DNA from: Apricaphanius iberus
Lineage: Eukaryota > Chordata > Actinopteri > Cyprinodontiformes > Aphaniidae
Direction: 5' to 3'
NCBI GenBank assembly: GCA_028564705.1
Contig: JAPXFQ010000385.1
Coordinates: 2,418,001-2,482,000, forward strand
DNA: 64,000 nucleotides
Shown: positions 23,891 through 36,009 of the stretch, piece by piece
Numbering within the stretch: the stretch's first letter is position 1
How the letters are laid out: every line of letters begins with the position of its first letter
Position numbers and translations under genes: made by a program
The notes under the pieces: model-generated
Database searches by the model: none
What the model was told of the DNA's origin: nothing
The model's input: only the letters and a program-made list of their open reading frames with translations

Positions 23891-25220
23891 CAGGGCTGTG
23901 CAGAGACCTTGAGAGGGCCAGGTGCCCAGAGTTCAAAACGGGGCATGTATAGCAAGATTTTAAAACCACTTACAGCAACATAACTTGGTGTATTATCCCG
24001 AATAGCAACAACCAATATCCATAAATAGAATAAAGAGTATCACAAGATAATATATAAACGTCATCAGTAGGGGACCATGCAAATAAAAGTATCCTGTTTC
24101 TTTTTTATCTGAAGGGGTGCAATATTGCTGTTGAGACGCTGCTGCTGGGAAGCGTTGATAAAAATAAATAAAAAAAACATTAAAAAGACCATATAATAGC
24201 CGGTTACTGATTAAACAAGTTTTACAGAGTGCATTATGGAATGATTAATCTTGAAGCTGTGTTTCACTAAATGAACCCTCAAATCTGACTGGTTAACCTC
24301 CACAGCAACTCAGGTGCCGCTTTAAAGGGATATTCCACCTTTTATTAAAAATGTGTTAGTTGCCATATTCCTCAGAGTTAGATTGATAGAGTGATAAAAA
24401 ATATTTGTAACCAGCCAAGTAGTTACCCTGATCTGGCAGCATTCTGTTTGCTTGGGCTAGTGAATGGGAACTATTAGCATGCACATTTTTTATTAGGGGT
24501 GGAATATGAGATCAAAGAGCCCAGAGGGACAAACTACTTTTCTATAGTAATGTTAGCTACTATGAGGGATTTGATTTTTTAAGTCAACAGACAAAATAAA
24601 TTTGATATCTTCAGCACATAGTAATGAAATGTAAAATATTAATACAACTACAAAACAATTAGATATAAAAAATTGAGCATTTATTTGGATAAGTTTTATT
24701 AACATTTTAACATGTATAAATATAAATTTTGGGACATGTTGACTTAACTAATTGTGGCATGTATGGCTTTCCATTATGAAATACCAAAGTGCTCAAAATA
24801 CCAAAGTGCTCAACCCTCTGACTCTGACTGGCAGATGTATTTATTCAAATGAAAAAGATTATTTTTAAAATAAATGTGATTGGGAAAACACCATGTAATA
24901 AAAGCTAACTTTATGAAGAAGATGTTTTGAAATAAAAACTAGTAAAAGTAAATTAAAATGAAAAAGAATTAAACGTATTAGGAATTTTTTTTACAGTTGA
25001 ATTGTCGAAAATGAAAATATTTCATACTAATAAGCTAAGCCTCACTCACCAAGCTAATCTGCTAAGGATCATTTTATTTAGCAAAAGTGTTTTAATAATT
25101 TTATGTTGATATTGAAGGACACAGACACATGTTGTTTGGCACATTCCAAAACGGGGCACTTGGGGCATCATAAGAGAAAGGGGCCCAGGCCCCCTCCGCC
25201 CCCCTCTCTGCACATGCTTG
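23891..25220. mobile_element. Non-autonomous hAT-type element
   Basis: Left end cagggctgtgcagagacc, right end ctctctgcacatgcttg (reverse complement caagcatgtgcagagag), flanked by cagaatga (23883-23890) and ctgaatga (25221-25228), an 8-bp duplication with one mismatch, the size made by hAT transposases. Both ends also share an inner repeat: ttcaaaacggggcat near 23932-23946 and ccaaaacggggcac near 25146-25160. The 1330-bp interior is AT-rich with no transposase. It carries a smaller element at about 24330-24507. It starts about 550 bp after the broken hAT gene, but its relation to that gene is unknown. Confidence 0.65.
24330..24507. mobile_element. Small MITE nested in the hAT element
   Basis: Ends atattccaccttttattaaa (24330 onward) and tttattaggggtggaatat (ending 24507) are inverted repeats over about 26 bp with few mismatches. 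At 178 bp and with no coding capacity, it looks like a MITE. No clear target duplication was read. Confidence 0.6.
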
Positions 25221-25240
25221 CTGAATGAGGCAAATAGTGG

Positions 25241-25243
25241 TCA

Positions 25244-25330
<87 letters not shown>

Positions 25331-25331
25331 C
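25241..25331. repeat. Long (TA)n microsatellite
   Basis: Nearly 90 bp of ta dimers with one g near 25320. Able to extrude as a cruciform. Confidence 0.95.
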
Positions 25332-25912
25332 ACCATATGACTCTGCTGGATACGGTTACAGGTCACATTATATTCTACTATTTAGTATGGTTTGATAAAA
25401 TGAGAAAATAAGTTTTAATGCTACTTTGTACCAACATTCAAATCCCTTTAAAATAAAGCTTAACACTAGTTCATTATCACCCAGATTCAGATTTAATTTC
25501 TTGAACAAGTCTATAAAATTTTACCTGTCATAGGTCACTATCTTTAAATCTAACCAGGAAATATTGCCTCTTACTGACTTCTGCTTGCATTAATGTAATA
25601 AGATGTGTTCATGAGTCAACATGAGAGGATGTGGGGAAGGTTTAATTTAAAAGCTGAACTCAACTGTGTGGCTCCTGAGTCTGGCTTGTGACTCAGTTCA
25701 AAGGCCTTAGTGAAGTGCATATACAGAAAATACCTAACTTTATCAGAATGTGAATTTGAGAAAAAAAAGTCCCAAAGTTTATTGTGGGAGGATTGTTTTC
25801 TTCTTCATCACAATCAAAACACTTTCTGTTTGTAAGAAACCTAATAGCAGGGAAAACATTCATACAAATGAGCTTTCTACGTCAAAGCACAAGATGAAAC
25901 CAGTAATGCTTC
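25332..25912. other. Non-coding stretch, no feature recognised
   Basis: AT-rich DNA between a (TA)n tract and a MITE. Nothing supported. Confidence 0.5.
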
Positions 25913-25915
25913 TAA

Positions 25916-26520
25916 GGGCGCTTTCACATGGTACGGGAGTCCGTACTCGGGTACGGTATTTGGTCAAAATCCACTTATTTCGTACCATGTGAACACAGAC
26001 TGTACCGTGCCAGAATACGGCCAGAGAGACCTGCCTTGGAGGTAGTATCCGAGTCCAGGTACGAGCGGCCACGTATCATGTGAACACAACCCGTACTCTG
26101 GCCGTACTCAAGACAATAGACGCGCTCCATGCGGAAATGACGACACCGCCAGAAGAAATTACAGAATCACCTCGCGACCATACAAATACCAAAACAACGC
26201 GATTCAAGCATCCCACAGCAACACAGCAGGTTACAAACCGGCGGGTTTACTACAACACTCACCCTGTAGATGGCTTCAGGTAGCAGCTGACCAGTAGACC
26301 AGTTTGTTTACATTCTAGGCTGTCGCTCGTTTTATGACGTCGGTACTTCTCACTCCCTTGTTTGTTGGAGAACTAAGACTTATTTGTATACCGCCACCTG
26401 CTGTTTATTTGTAGTAAAAGACTGGATCCCAATATGGTCAGAGATCCGTGCCATGTGAACAGAAAAAATTACCATTTTCTCTGGCCGTTTTCTGGTACGG
26501 CCACACATGTGAAAACGGCC
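25916..26520. mobile_element. PIF/Harbinger-type MITE with TAA target duplication
   Basis: Left end gggcgctttcacatggtac; right end catgtgaaaacggcc (reverse complement ggccgttttcacatg). A taa triplet lies on both sides (25913-25915, 26521-26523). The 605-bp interior is full of repeated gtacgg/ccgtac words in both orientations (25937-26110, 26496-26500), making sub-terminal palindromes typical of transposase-binding ends. The frame at 26080-26283 is chance. Confidence 0.85.
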
Positions 26521-26664
26521 TAAACCCACATGGAAAATAGTAAACAGCTTGAAGATTAGTTTACATACTTTAAAGAATGTGAATTAAAGACAATTGTATT
26601 TTTTTATGTTTTGTTTTGAGGTGCTCTTTTGTGTATTAACAGATATTTTCTGATTAGAAAATTG

Positions 26665-26850
26665 CCTAATCCGTTACCTCACAGAAAAAAAGGTCCTGAG
26701 TTAAAATCCCAAACTGAACAGAGTCCATCTGAATAATACATGGATATTCTCCCCATCTATGTGGGGGTTCCTACAGGGTACTGTGGCTTCCTCTTGCAAA
26801 CAAAAATCATGACTTTTAGATTAGTTAGTCTCACTAAATTGCTGCTAGGA
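26665..26850 (+). mobile_element. Degenerate tRNA-derived SINE (5' part)
   Basis: The order gttacctcacag...aaggtcctgagttaaaatccc (26676-26711), ttctcccc-atctatgtgggggttcct (26747-26772), gtactgtggcttcctc (26779-26795), then catgacttttagattagtta...ctctaaattg-like sequence follows the layout of a widespread teleost retroposon whose head derives from a tRNA. The ggtcctgagttaaaatccc segment occupies the place of the tRNA B box (GGTTCGAATCC). It is old and mutated. The tail half expected downstream is not adjacent, but related tails are found at 27598, 45440 and 46238. Confidence 0.6.
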
Positions 26851-27289
26851 CTTTGATCCACAACGGCAATTTTTGCTGGTCTTGATTCAGATCCTGTGTC
26901 TGTGTGCTGCATAGTGCTGTTTATCTGCTGGAAGCCTGATTATGGTTTCAATGGTTCAATCCTATTACTGATCATCAAAATATGCTCTCTTCCTTTCAGT
27001 TCCAAAAAAATAACCTTCCACTTCCAACATTATTTTGTCAAGAAATATACATGGGACTTTTGCTGCCAGAGGACCTCAGGGCAGCATAGAACGTTCATGT
27101 TTTTTAAGAACAGGCTGAAGATTCACCTTTTAGCCTAGCTTTTAACTGATTATTATGTATTTTGTCTGTTTAATTACTCTGCATGTTTTACTTAAAAAGA
27201 TTGTATCAATGTTTTACTATTTAATCTTATCATATCAATGTTTGTTTTAATATTTTAACCTGCTATTTTAATCTTCCTTCCAGTGGAAG

Positions 27290-27335
27290 GATCTGCTCCC
27301 GGCTGTGCAGCGGAGCACACAGCCGGGAGCAGATC
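27290..27335. repeat. Perfect 18-bp GC-rich hairpin
   Basis: gatctgctcccggctgtg (27290-27307) and its exact reverse complement (27318-27335) are separated by 10 bases. It lies exactly where the L2 sequence breaks, so it may be the end of the inserted element. Confidence 0.85.
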
Positions 27336-27597
27336 ACACTAAGACAAACAGTGCTGAGCTTAATCTCAAACAGTATTCTGACAAAGAATTTGAAAATCAC
27401 GAAATACCACGATGAAACTCTGTTATATTAAGGGCTCAGATGTTTGGTTTATTTTTATTTTTTTGTAAAAAAAAAAAAAATGCAGTCAATAAAAGCTATT
27501 TCAGTTAATACATTTCCAGGCTTTGGACAGAGCCCAAACCAACATAGCTAAGTCCACTAAGCGAATCTTTCCAGCCCAGTGTATAGAAAAGCCTGCA

Positions 27598-27720
27598 ACA
27601 GACTGGCGTCCTGTTCAGAGTGTACCCTGCCTAACGCCTGATAATTGCTGGGATAGGCTCCAGCTCCCCCGTGACCCTGAATTGGATAAGCGGTTAAGAA
27701 AATGGATGGATGGATGGATG
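27598..27720 (+). mobile_element. Retroposon tail with ATGG repeat
   Basis: acagactggcgtcctgttca, gtaccctgcctaacgcc, gctgggataggctccagctc, gtgaccctgaattggataag, cggttaagaaaatggatgg: the conserved 3' tail of a teleost tRNA-derived retroposon, ending in four atgg units (27705-27720). The head is missing. Confidence 0.8.
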
Positions 27721-28507
27721 TATAGAAAAGCATGCAAATTTTTGTTTGTACCGGTTTACTAAACATTCTGAGATGCTACAGTACAATTAATTAAGCACAC
27801 GATGCTGTTATAAGATCAGATAAGCAGCTTGATAAATGGCTAACCCACATTAGCGTTAGCATGTAGCCACTTACTCCTCTGTCCATCAGGCGTCTTTGTT
27901 CTTTGATCCAGCTGCTGTTCTTTAGGAATGCAAAATAAAATCCTGTAATCCATGCATCCAAACGGTCGTTTTCATGGAGAAAGTAAAATATCCAACAAAA
28001 AAATAAGTGTTTTAAGCTGCCAAAAACCGAAGCAGCCATGAACTTTGAAAAGGAGGAGGGTGTGTTTGAACTGTATCACAGGTAAGCCGCTCTGCCTGCA
28101 GGGGCGGTGCAGACACCTCAACACCCCTTTGTTTTCAACTAGTGATGTCACTAGTTGAACACTGAGTCGATTTCTAGGAGACAGAGGGGGAACTGCTCAG
28201 AGAGCCGAATTAAGGAGGATTACTCAAACATGCGTGAATTAAGCCAAAAACTACTCTGGTGGGGTTTTTAATGGGACATTTGCATTACCACAACTCCAAA
28301 AACTTGATTTTGCATGATATAGGCCCTTTAAGTGTATGTGTGCATGGGAGATGGGTTGGAGGGAGGGGAGTACAACTGTTATCATTCGTTAAATTATGTG
28401 GGCGAGGAATGGGTATGTGGTTCATGTAGGGTCATTTTAATCTGTAAAGCACTTGAGATGCAATTTTGTATGAAAAGCTCTTTATAAATAAAGTTGGATT
28501 GATTTGA

Positions 28508-28917
28508 ATTCCGCTATCACATTTCCATATGGGCCTTTTAACTTGTTTATCTTTTAGCCTAACCCTAAGGTAAACTAACTTTTTAACATTTTCTGAATGT
28601 AAAGCTGACCATATCTTATGAAGAATAGAGTGATTAGTTGTCTATCAACACACTCGCAAATAGTGTGATACCAGCTCTTTACAGACCTCTGGTTCCAGTT
28701 ATTATTTGCAGTAATCTTGCCGTTGCAGTGTTGGTTAGCGATGTTAGCATGTTTATTAGCCAAGGAGGCCAACCTGATATGAAGTGATCGCCATTAGAAC
28801 CTCTCATCACTCTCGGTATTTGCATATTATGGTAATTTCAACGTTAGATTGGTGTTATTTGTTAAAATGTTACAATAGGTAGAGGACATTAAAAAAGGCT
28901 TTGTTCAATTGCAAATT
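28508..28917. other. Non-coding stretch, no feature recognised
   Basis: Nothing supported between the L2 tail and the small MITE that follows. Confidence 0.5.
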
Positions 28918-29040
28918 TTTTGAATATATGTGACGGATATAAAATTGTCAGTTTAGGTACATATAGGTACATATAGAGACATATATGTATGTATTATATA
29001 GGAAAAGGGCCAATTTGATGTATGTCACATATATTCAAAA
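28918..29040. mobile_element. Small MITE with perfect 17-bp inverted ends
   Basis: ttttgaatatatgtgac (28918-28934) and gtcacatatattcaaaa (29024-29040) are exact inverted repeats around an 89-bp AT-rich core with gtacatata repeats. No coding capacity. Target duplication unclear. Confidence 0.7.
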
Positions 29041-29099
29041 TCTATATCAAAATATTAATTAACACCTGTATGTTTATATAGATTCTTCTCATGTAGGAT

Positions 29100-29870
29100 T
29101 CAACAGTTAGAAAGAAATTGTGCAAAACTGTTATTGAAGGGTGAGGCAAAAACTAGGGATGCACCGATACCGATACTGGTATTAGGTATCGTTGCCTTTT
29201 CCATTCTTTTGTTCATGAACCAATACTCAAAATGTGAAGACTCTGCAATATTTTTACAGAAAATGATTATTTTTCACTTGAAATTTTAGTTTTGTGGTCA
29301 TTTTTATCAATATTGTTTTTTAATATAATTCAACATCATTTGTTGTAACAAGCAAAGAAGAAAATGAAGCCTGTCTTCCAATTCATTGCATTTTTCTTGT
29401 GTGTGGTAGATGTATCGGTATCAGTACTCGATATCGGTATTTAAATCCAAGTATCTGTATCGTATCAGTTGCATCCCTAGCAAAAACCATTGCTAAGCAA
29501 AAAGATCACATTTTAAAAAAACCTTTGGAAAAATATTATGTTAGTTGATGAGACAAAAGTGGAAATTGTTTGAAGGTGACATTTGGTTTAAAACTTCTCA
29601 AAGTGAATGCCCTACCATCAGTCAAACATGGTGGTGGTGTGATGTCCTGGGTTTGATGTACTCTTTGACAACTTATGTACCAAATGGTACCATGAATTTT
29701 GCTTACTGGCAGAAAACCCTGAAGGATAAACAGTAGCACTCATGGATTGTGCAACAGGGAAATGATCAAAGACATAGCAGCAAGTTCACCTTAACACCTC
29801 CAAAACAAAACAAAGGCCTTAGAGTGCCCTAGTCAGTTCATACCTTGATCCATTCCAAACTGTTAGGATT
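29100..29870 (+). mobile_element. Tc1-like transposase relic, split by a hAT MITE
   Basis: On the + strand after the MITE: VDETKVE (29546-29566; family SDETK-x-E, the first catalytic Asp region), PSVKHGGGVMSW (29615-29650; family VKHGGG-x-M-x-W), and a worn NDQRHSSK block (29763-29786) where the second catalytic Asp should be. Stops and frameshifts break every block, so it is inactive. The sequence before 29146 (caacagttagaaagaaattg) is in a plausible position to belong to the same gene. No terminal repeats were identified. Confidence 0.55.
29154..29479. mobile_element. hAT-type MITE (tagggatgcaccgat family), copy 1
   Basis: Ends tagggatgca and tgcatcccta are exact inverted repeats, and the flanks are a perfect 8-bp duplication gcaaaaac (29146-29153, 29480-29487), the hAT signature. 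The inner ends carry accgatac/gtatcgt-type repeats (cgatactggtat, atcggtatcagtactcgatatcgg). 326 bp, non-coding. A related copy is at 52559-52864 in an eif2b3 intron. Confidence 0.92.
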
Positions 29871-32400
29871 CAGTGATTGTGTGCTGGGATTGTAGGTGTG
29901 ATGTTGTTTCCTAACATCTCTGCAGGGTGTGACTGGCAGGAGCTACATCAGGTATGCCTCATCAACCTCATCAGCTCTGAAGCTTAAAAGTGGAGCAGTT
30001 TCCTGAGGCTGATGCCAGATGGTTATCTTAGAGTGGTAAACTTCTTAACTCATTTTAAGTTTTTTAACTAATTTTCTCTTTAAAGAATTCATACCTCCCC
30101 TCTCTTCCCATGGGGACCCATTGGAACACATATTGAAATTTCTTGAACAAATCACTATACATGCATTTAAAGACAGTCTGTTTCAAACATATGGAATAAT
30201 ATGACTAATCTATGTGAACTATAGCATGCACAGATCTCAGTGAGGACTGTTTTGACAGACAGCTGCCAGACTTCGACAGAACCCACCAAACTGTAAACCA
30301 TAGACTAGTAAAATTCTCTGAAATTTCCAAAGTACACACTAGTCATTTCCTGCTGAAGCTGTCACTGTGGCACCAGCAACCCTAACCTTGTTTCAAGAGA
30401 CATTTTCCCAGTTCATGTGAAAATCTAAATTCACAGGTTAACAAATGTAAAATCAAATGTATCTCTGTGTGAGCTATGACTCATGCTGAGGAACACAACT
30501 CTAGTATTTAATTCTTATTTATAGACAGAAATCACAGGGTCTTTGTTTATAACTATATGTACCATAATTAACCTTAATGGAGATAAACAAAACAACATAA
30601 CCTATTTTTTCCAAATTAAAAGTTTTACCAATTAAATGCTATTCTATTTCTACTATATATGAATAGTATAGCAGACACCCTGTATATAGCTTTTACCAAC
30701 TTTTGTTTCTTTTAATCTGTAGTAAACTGCAGCCTGTCTTGGCTTCAGTGCTCCCATAAAATGGCAGAATAATGCATAAGTGAAAGTGAGACATTGACGC
30801 AGGACATGAATAGATAAAAGTAAAAAAGATAAGATTAGTCCAATACACAAAAGGATGGAAATGAATCTTAGAGGTATCACAGCGCAGTGTGTCTGCAGAT
30901 TAATCTATATGCTTTAATTCCTCTGGACACTTTCAAGCTACAGACTGACCTGTTTAACTGCAATACTGTGGTGGTATTTCTATCATTTGAGAATCACATT
31001 TTTTTGGAACACGGGTGATTGATACATTTTGCACAGACTAACAGTAGCTGACAGGGGTATATTCACCCGTTGCAGCAGGTGTCTGAATGAATGCCGTTAT
31101 TTTATCTCTTTTCACCGTTTGCCTCGCCTTAGTGCAGATCTCATCTAAAAGAGGAATGAAAGGCTTTTACAGAAATGACACATTGGCAAAGGACAACAGC
31201 ATGAGAAGGGATTAAAAGACAAAACCACTTAAATGATCCTGCCACAAAGCCACTAACATTTTATACATACAAATCTGCCCATGTGTCCACAGTACTTTTC
31301 AATGCTCTGCATGTTCTTCCCATTCACGTGTTACTACTGTTTTCCTATTCAATTGGCTTTCTGTCAAAGTGAGAGTTTTAAACATCTATAATAATTAACA
31401 ACTGAACTTTTATTTTGATTATCACAAAATCAGACCGGGTCTTGTGGGAAAGCTTTATCTGCATGCATATCCGTTTATCATGTCAGTTACTGAAAACTGC
31501 ATATTAACTGAATATTAATGCCCTGCTGTGGTAAAGCATGCAATCTGAGCTGCATATGCAGGTCAGCTGCATGGCCAAGTTCATTAAAAAGGATGATGAA
31601 AACAGTGATTTATGACTTTAAAATAGTCCAAGGTATTGTGATTGTGTGCATTTTTCATAACTGGTTCCTAGCTGTATCCAATTTATCAACAGTCTTTTAC
31701 TGGATGATCTCATCTGTTACTGTTTGGTCCTTCGCTGTTGTGGAGCACTGGAGAGAATAGCACAAAGACCATTTTTGGAACAGAAGTATGCAATATAAAC
31801 AGCTGAAATGGTTGTGTTTTCCAATTCTTTAACTATTACTGCCCTCCAACAGATATATATTTATTCCTCCCATCCCATCAATCCCAATCCATGTTCTTGT
31901 TTGATCATTTGAAATTTCAACCGAAATGAATCAGACAGGAAAATAAGAAAGGTTAGGGGTCAAGCAGCACAATTGCATCATCATTCAAATGTATATCATA
32001 AAAAAACACTAACCCTAATGAGTTTTTTCTATTTTCATGCTGTGCATAATTTCACATCTTCATCTGAGAATATGCTTTAATAACTAACAAATGGACATGG
32101 TTAGCAAATATTAACACAGCTAATCTGTGCACTGAGTCCTCCCATTAGCAGTAAATGGACAGCTGAATTATGAAAGTAGTTAAGCTTGAAACGTTTATAG
32201 AAATAATGCATGTGACTTGATTTTTGATCCAGCCAAGATGATGTGCTGGAGCTCGCGACTTCCGTTTGAATTTATTTAGTCTTAGACAGACACCTGCTGG
32301 ACATGATCTGAACTGCACGTTGATTCTGTTTATTTTATTTTTTTTACCTGAGAAGCATGGATGGGCTTCAGTATTTTTTGTCTGCACAATGTAATAAAAA
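29871..32400. other. Non-coding stretch, no feature recognised
   Basis: AT-rich sequence; open frames such as 30653-30880 and 31518-31760 show no domain. No transposon ends seen. Confidence 0.5.
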
Positions 32401-32424
32401 ATACAATGTTTTTGTGACTATTTA

Positions 32425-32520
32425 TTTCAGTTCTGTATTTTGATTGTAAAGCACTTTCAGATGCATGTTTTTTTATGAAAGGTGCTTTATAATAAAGTTT
32501 GATTTGATTTTAATTTTGAT
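32425..32520 (+). mobile_element. LINE 3' tail (L2-like)
   Basis: tgtaaagcactttcagatgc and ggtgctttataataaagttt followed by gatttgatttt is the conserved 3' end seen in the L2 copies at 8320-8395 and 60120-60190. Only the tail is clear; a very 5'-truncated copy. Confidence 0.65.
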
Positions 32521-32563
32521 ACATATTCTAAAATGAACTTGTTTTTCTGTTGTTTTTTTTCTA

Positions 32564-32978
32564 GGTTAGTATATTGGCAACATATACAATATGTATACAA
32601 TATGTTTCACAATACGAGGGGACTATACGATATAATGAGATATATTGCGATGCTATGGGTAAGACTATACAATGGGATTTTTAAAACTGAATTTAACTAT
32701 ATAAAAAATGTCACAGCATTCTAAATACTCCAAGCTGTTCCATACATAAAACAACCACTTTTATTACTAGATCTAGTTGATCCATTAGAACAAAGTGAAA
32801 ACAGCCACCAATAGCAGTCATACTTTTCATTTCACTAGTAAAATAACTATCATTATTAATGGTTCCATTCAAATGAAATAAAAAAAATAATAATACATTG
32901 CTTTTGAATATCAATTCAATATCATGACATAAAAAATCTTGAAATATCAGCAAATCAGTATTTTCTTATACCCCTAGT
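32564..32978. mobile_element. Possible hAT-type MITE
   Basis: Left end taggttagtatattggcaac, right end ttcttatacccctag; the inverted match is only partial. The interior repeats acaatat/atatgt words and reads like the well-known AT-rich hAT MITEs (gaggggactatacga at 32615-32629). Flanking T-rich octamers are not a convincing duplication. Confidence 0.3.
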
Positions 32979-33890
32979 TTTCCCCTGTTGAAGGTAGGAA
33001 AGCTTGACATTTTTCCCATTGCCTCTGTTAGGAGTCTGGTGTCTTTGTCTGTCTTCCTGAGTGTTTCACCGCTTTTCTGGAGAATTCCACCAGAGGCCTT
33101 GCGTGAGCTGTCCATCAAGCCAGGGGGCGGAGCCAACTCTCTGCAGCCTGTACAGATGTAGCTCATTGAGGTACATCATAGGCTGGGTATAAGTTGCTGG
33201 TTTAAAATCTTTCCTGCCAGCGTGTCAAACCATCTTTGTAAACCCCAAGTCCTCTGTGCAATCCCCAGAGTTCCTTTGTGTGCTCTCTTCAGTGACAAAG
33301 CTGTTCTCTCTTCTCTGTTCTCCTTCCAAGGTTTCTCTGGCTGCAACTTCCTCATGATCAGTTCTTTAGCTTCTCACTGAGCCATGATTTTCCTTTCAAA
33401 TCTGACTGCCTTCAAGCTCCATGTTCCTCTGTGATCCATGCTCCATCTTTATGCTCTGCCTGTCTGCCCTCTGTGTCTGGTCCTCGCTCTCAGACTTTAC
33501 AATCTCATTATCTCCTGGAACTCAGCAGGAAGCTCCTGCAGACATCCTGGACACCTAGCTTTCCCTTCCGTGTGTCTCATCCACGATCTACCAAGTAAGG
33601 CTCACCTGTGTACATTCAAATAGTTTAATTCACTCCAAGATCAGGTCTCACCTTTAGGCTTCACTTCATGCAGTTCTGCTCATCTCCATTTCTTCGTGCA
33701 ATTTGTCCTGGTTCCTGCGACCTTCATCATCACATTATCTTTATTTCAATAAACTTTAGAACTTTTACATTTGACTTTACTGGTCTCCCATGTGGTGATC
33801 TGCATATTGGTCAATAAGCTTAATACAAACCTGACAGCCTCTAAACTTGTCTGAATGGATCTAACATCAATGCAGGCCTCAATAGTTTCA
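32979..33890. other. Non-coding stretch, no gene recognised
   Basis: Pyrimidine-rich, less AT-rich than its flanks, and continuing in the style of the 3' part of a retroelement (aataaacttta near 33750), but no conserved block was recognised. The frames at 32966-33166 and 33438-33623 show no domain. Confidence 0.4.
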
Positions 33891-33892
33891 AT

Positions 33893-34245
33893 TCAATTCA
33901 ATTCAAAAATACTTTATTGATCCCAGAGGGAAATTAATTGTTGTTGTGGCTCATTAATTAATTTTTCAAGGAATTGTTGTAGACCATGATGGCTGTGGGG
34001 AGAAAGTATTTCCTGTAGCGGTCTGTGTTGCAGCGAAACTGAAGAAGCCTCCGACTGAAGATACTCTGTTGCTGTAGGACTGTCTCATGGAGAGGATGCT
34101 CTGGGTTGTCCATGATCTTTTTAATTTCATGAAGAATCCTTCTTTGCATCATTATCTCCAGTTGTTCCACAGTCGTCCCCATAACAGAACCAGCCTTCTG
34201 TATCAGGTTATTGAGCCGTTTTAAGTCAGAATAGATCAATCATCT
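33893..34245 (-). mobile_element. LINE 3' end, minus strand
   Basis: A 93-residue minus-strand frame (33958-34239) reads LKRLNNLIQKAGSVMG, RILHEIKKIMDNPEHPLHET, LLQFRCNTDRYRKYFLPTAI, VYNNSL before its stop. This is the C terminus of a teleost non-LTR retrotransposon ORF2 (blocks RAGSV, IMDN-x-x-HPLH, R-x-RC-x-x-x-RY-x-x-x-F-x-P-x-A). The 3' end lies at the left, with tttattgatcccagagggaa (33912-33931) and attcaattcaattcaa repeats. Truncated at 34245. Confidence 0.75.
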
Positions 34246-35990
34246 GGTTAATTCTATATTAGTCCCCCCTCACCTTTAAAACTAGTTGCATTAATTAAAT
34301 TTAATGTTTGCCTATTCTACTTACTTTTGTTTTCTTTAAATTTCCTATTCTATATGTGTTTTTTAGAATAGGCTGCAGTGAGAAGTGCATTGGGATGATG
34401 TAATGGGTATCAGCTTCAACTCAGAATCTAATGCTGGAAGCAATGCTTCCATATTACTATTTGCATGTCGTAAAAGGAACCCTAACCCTAACAACAAGCA
34501 GGGTTTTTAAATGTCAGGAGAGTTCATAAAATGAATGAGTCACAGAAATCTTGGGATTATTTTTTTAAGGCGAAATCTTTAAATTTCTGCCTTGCTGATG
34601 ATGTCTGGGTCTGAAAACATTTCAACATTCAATTGTTAAAACACTTTCCCTGCCTTGATTTGATTTTTAATAAAGAATGCATTCATTTCTTTTTCGTGTT
34701 TTTTGTTTTGCTTTGTTTGTTTTGTTGTAGTCCTTTCACTAGTACCATTTTTAGGTCTTATTTCTACTTTTAATCTGCAGACTAATCTATCTGATCTATC
34801 CTGATCAGATAGGTTTGTGTTAAGAGAGCAGAATTGTGCATTACATACATCTTTGACTTTGTTTCTTCTTCATAAATGGATCCTAAATATAGATTTGAGT
34901 GTGCAGGACAACAATCAATGTCAACATTTCCTACTTACTAAGCAGCATAAAATCATGGCATTTGGGCTTTAAAATATCTTTGAAAACTATCTGGAGGAAA
35001 TTATTTTAGAAAAAAAAAATTCACAGAAAATCATGAACACTAATATAAAATGCTATAATGCTATAAAATAACATGCTTTTGGAGGCAACATAATCAGAAT
35101 ACTTTAGTGACCCCCAGTGGGCAAAAAAACAAAAACAAAGTGCCATTTGTCTGTCCAATTTGTGAACACTTACTGTAGTTGTCAACAGTGCTGCGGTCTG
35201 TTATTTTGTCCTGTTCCATAAACTTGAACACATGCTGGATTTGATCTCCTTTTTTAACTCCAACATTTGCATACATTGTTTTTTGGTTAGGATGGAAGTG
35301 TGCGCATGAAAGGTGCGTTTTTGCCACTCAAGCGGGGACTCCAGCAATACAATTTTAATATCAAACAGAAACTTGATTATTTCACTAGCATTTTCAATCT
35401 GCATTTCTGTAGCTTCTTTTGAATGACAATTTTTGTTGAATAAAAATATCTTCTTCCTTCCATATGGATGAGTATTCAGTCTTGATTGGTATTCATATTT
35501 TATATTTTATTACAGCCAGTCTTGCACAGCAGCCTTTCTGGGTTGCCGTGACTGTCTTGCACCCGTCTCCCGTGTCTCATCATGTCCGAATCCTTGTAAG
35601 CAGCTTCTGCCTCTAGCCCCTATGTTATGTCCTCTTCACAAGGTTATCAACACTTCTTACTGTAGAGAGGGTGACACGCTTCCTCACTGACTTCTAATGA
35701 TCTCTTATTATGCCATATTCCCCAGCTGCATTTAATAATATATAATTAATCAATTAAATAACATAACCTTGAAATATTCTTGTATCATTTATGTAACAGC
35801 AAGTTTATGTGAATCCTTTGCCAGACATATGCAAAATTTTGCTTTCAGAAAAAAGAAAATATGGTAAACACAGTGATGGAACAGGCCAGAAACTATTTGC
35901 TGCTGCCGGTCCCATTGGGTAGCAAAGGAATGGTAGAGATTAGCAAAAGGAGAGATAGTGAGAACAAGAGCACTGATGAATTACAAAAGT
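34246..35990. other. Non-coding stretch, no feature recognised
   Basis: AT-rich; two telomere-like ccctaa units at about 34479-34491 are too few to matter. Frames at 35094-35404 show no domain. Confidence 0.5.
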
Positions 35991-36009
35991 GCTTAGTTTA
36001 GAGCCACAG

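Larger units (their letters stand above)
27063..28507 (+). mobile_element. L2-type LINE 3' fragment, split by inserted DNA
   Basis: Left piece 27063-27287: gccagaggacctcagggc, then FKNRLKIHLLA-type coding remains (tttttaagaacaggctgaag) and the 3' UTR down to cttccttccagtg. Right piece 28330-28507: tgcatgggagatggg, taaagcac and ctttataaataaagttgg. Both match the L2 at 57599-60190 in order. About 1 kb between them (27288-28329) is foreign: a GC-rich hairpin, a SINE tail and a stretch that ends in gcatgatataggcccttt, which resembles a MITE terminus. Confidence 0.75.

Noticed and set aside
23891..25220. Idea that this hAT element belongs to the hAT gene at 21845-23345 as one large element
   Set aside because: It has its own two ends and flanking 8-bp repeats, and the gene lies outside them.
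25241..25331. Array-like repeat considered as a CRISPR or satellite
   Set aside because: It is a plain (TA)n microsatellite without spacers, in a eukaryotic genome.
34479..34491. Telomere-like ccctaa units
   Set aside because: Only two units; not an interstitial telomere array.
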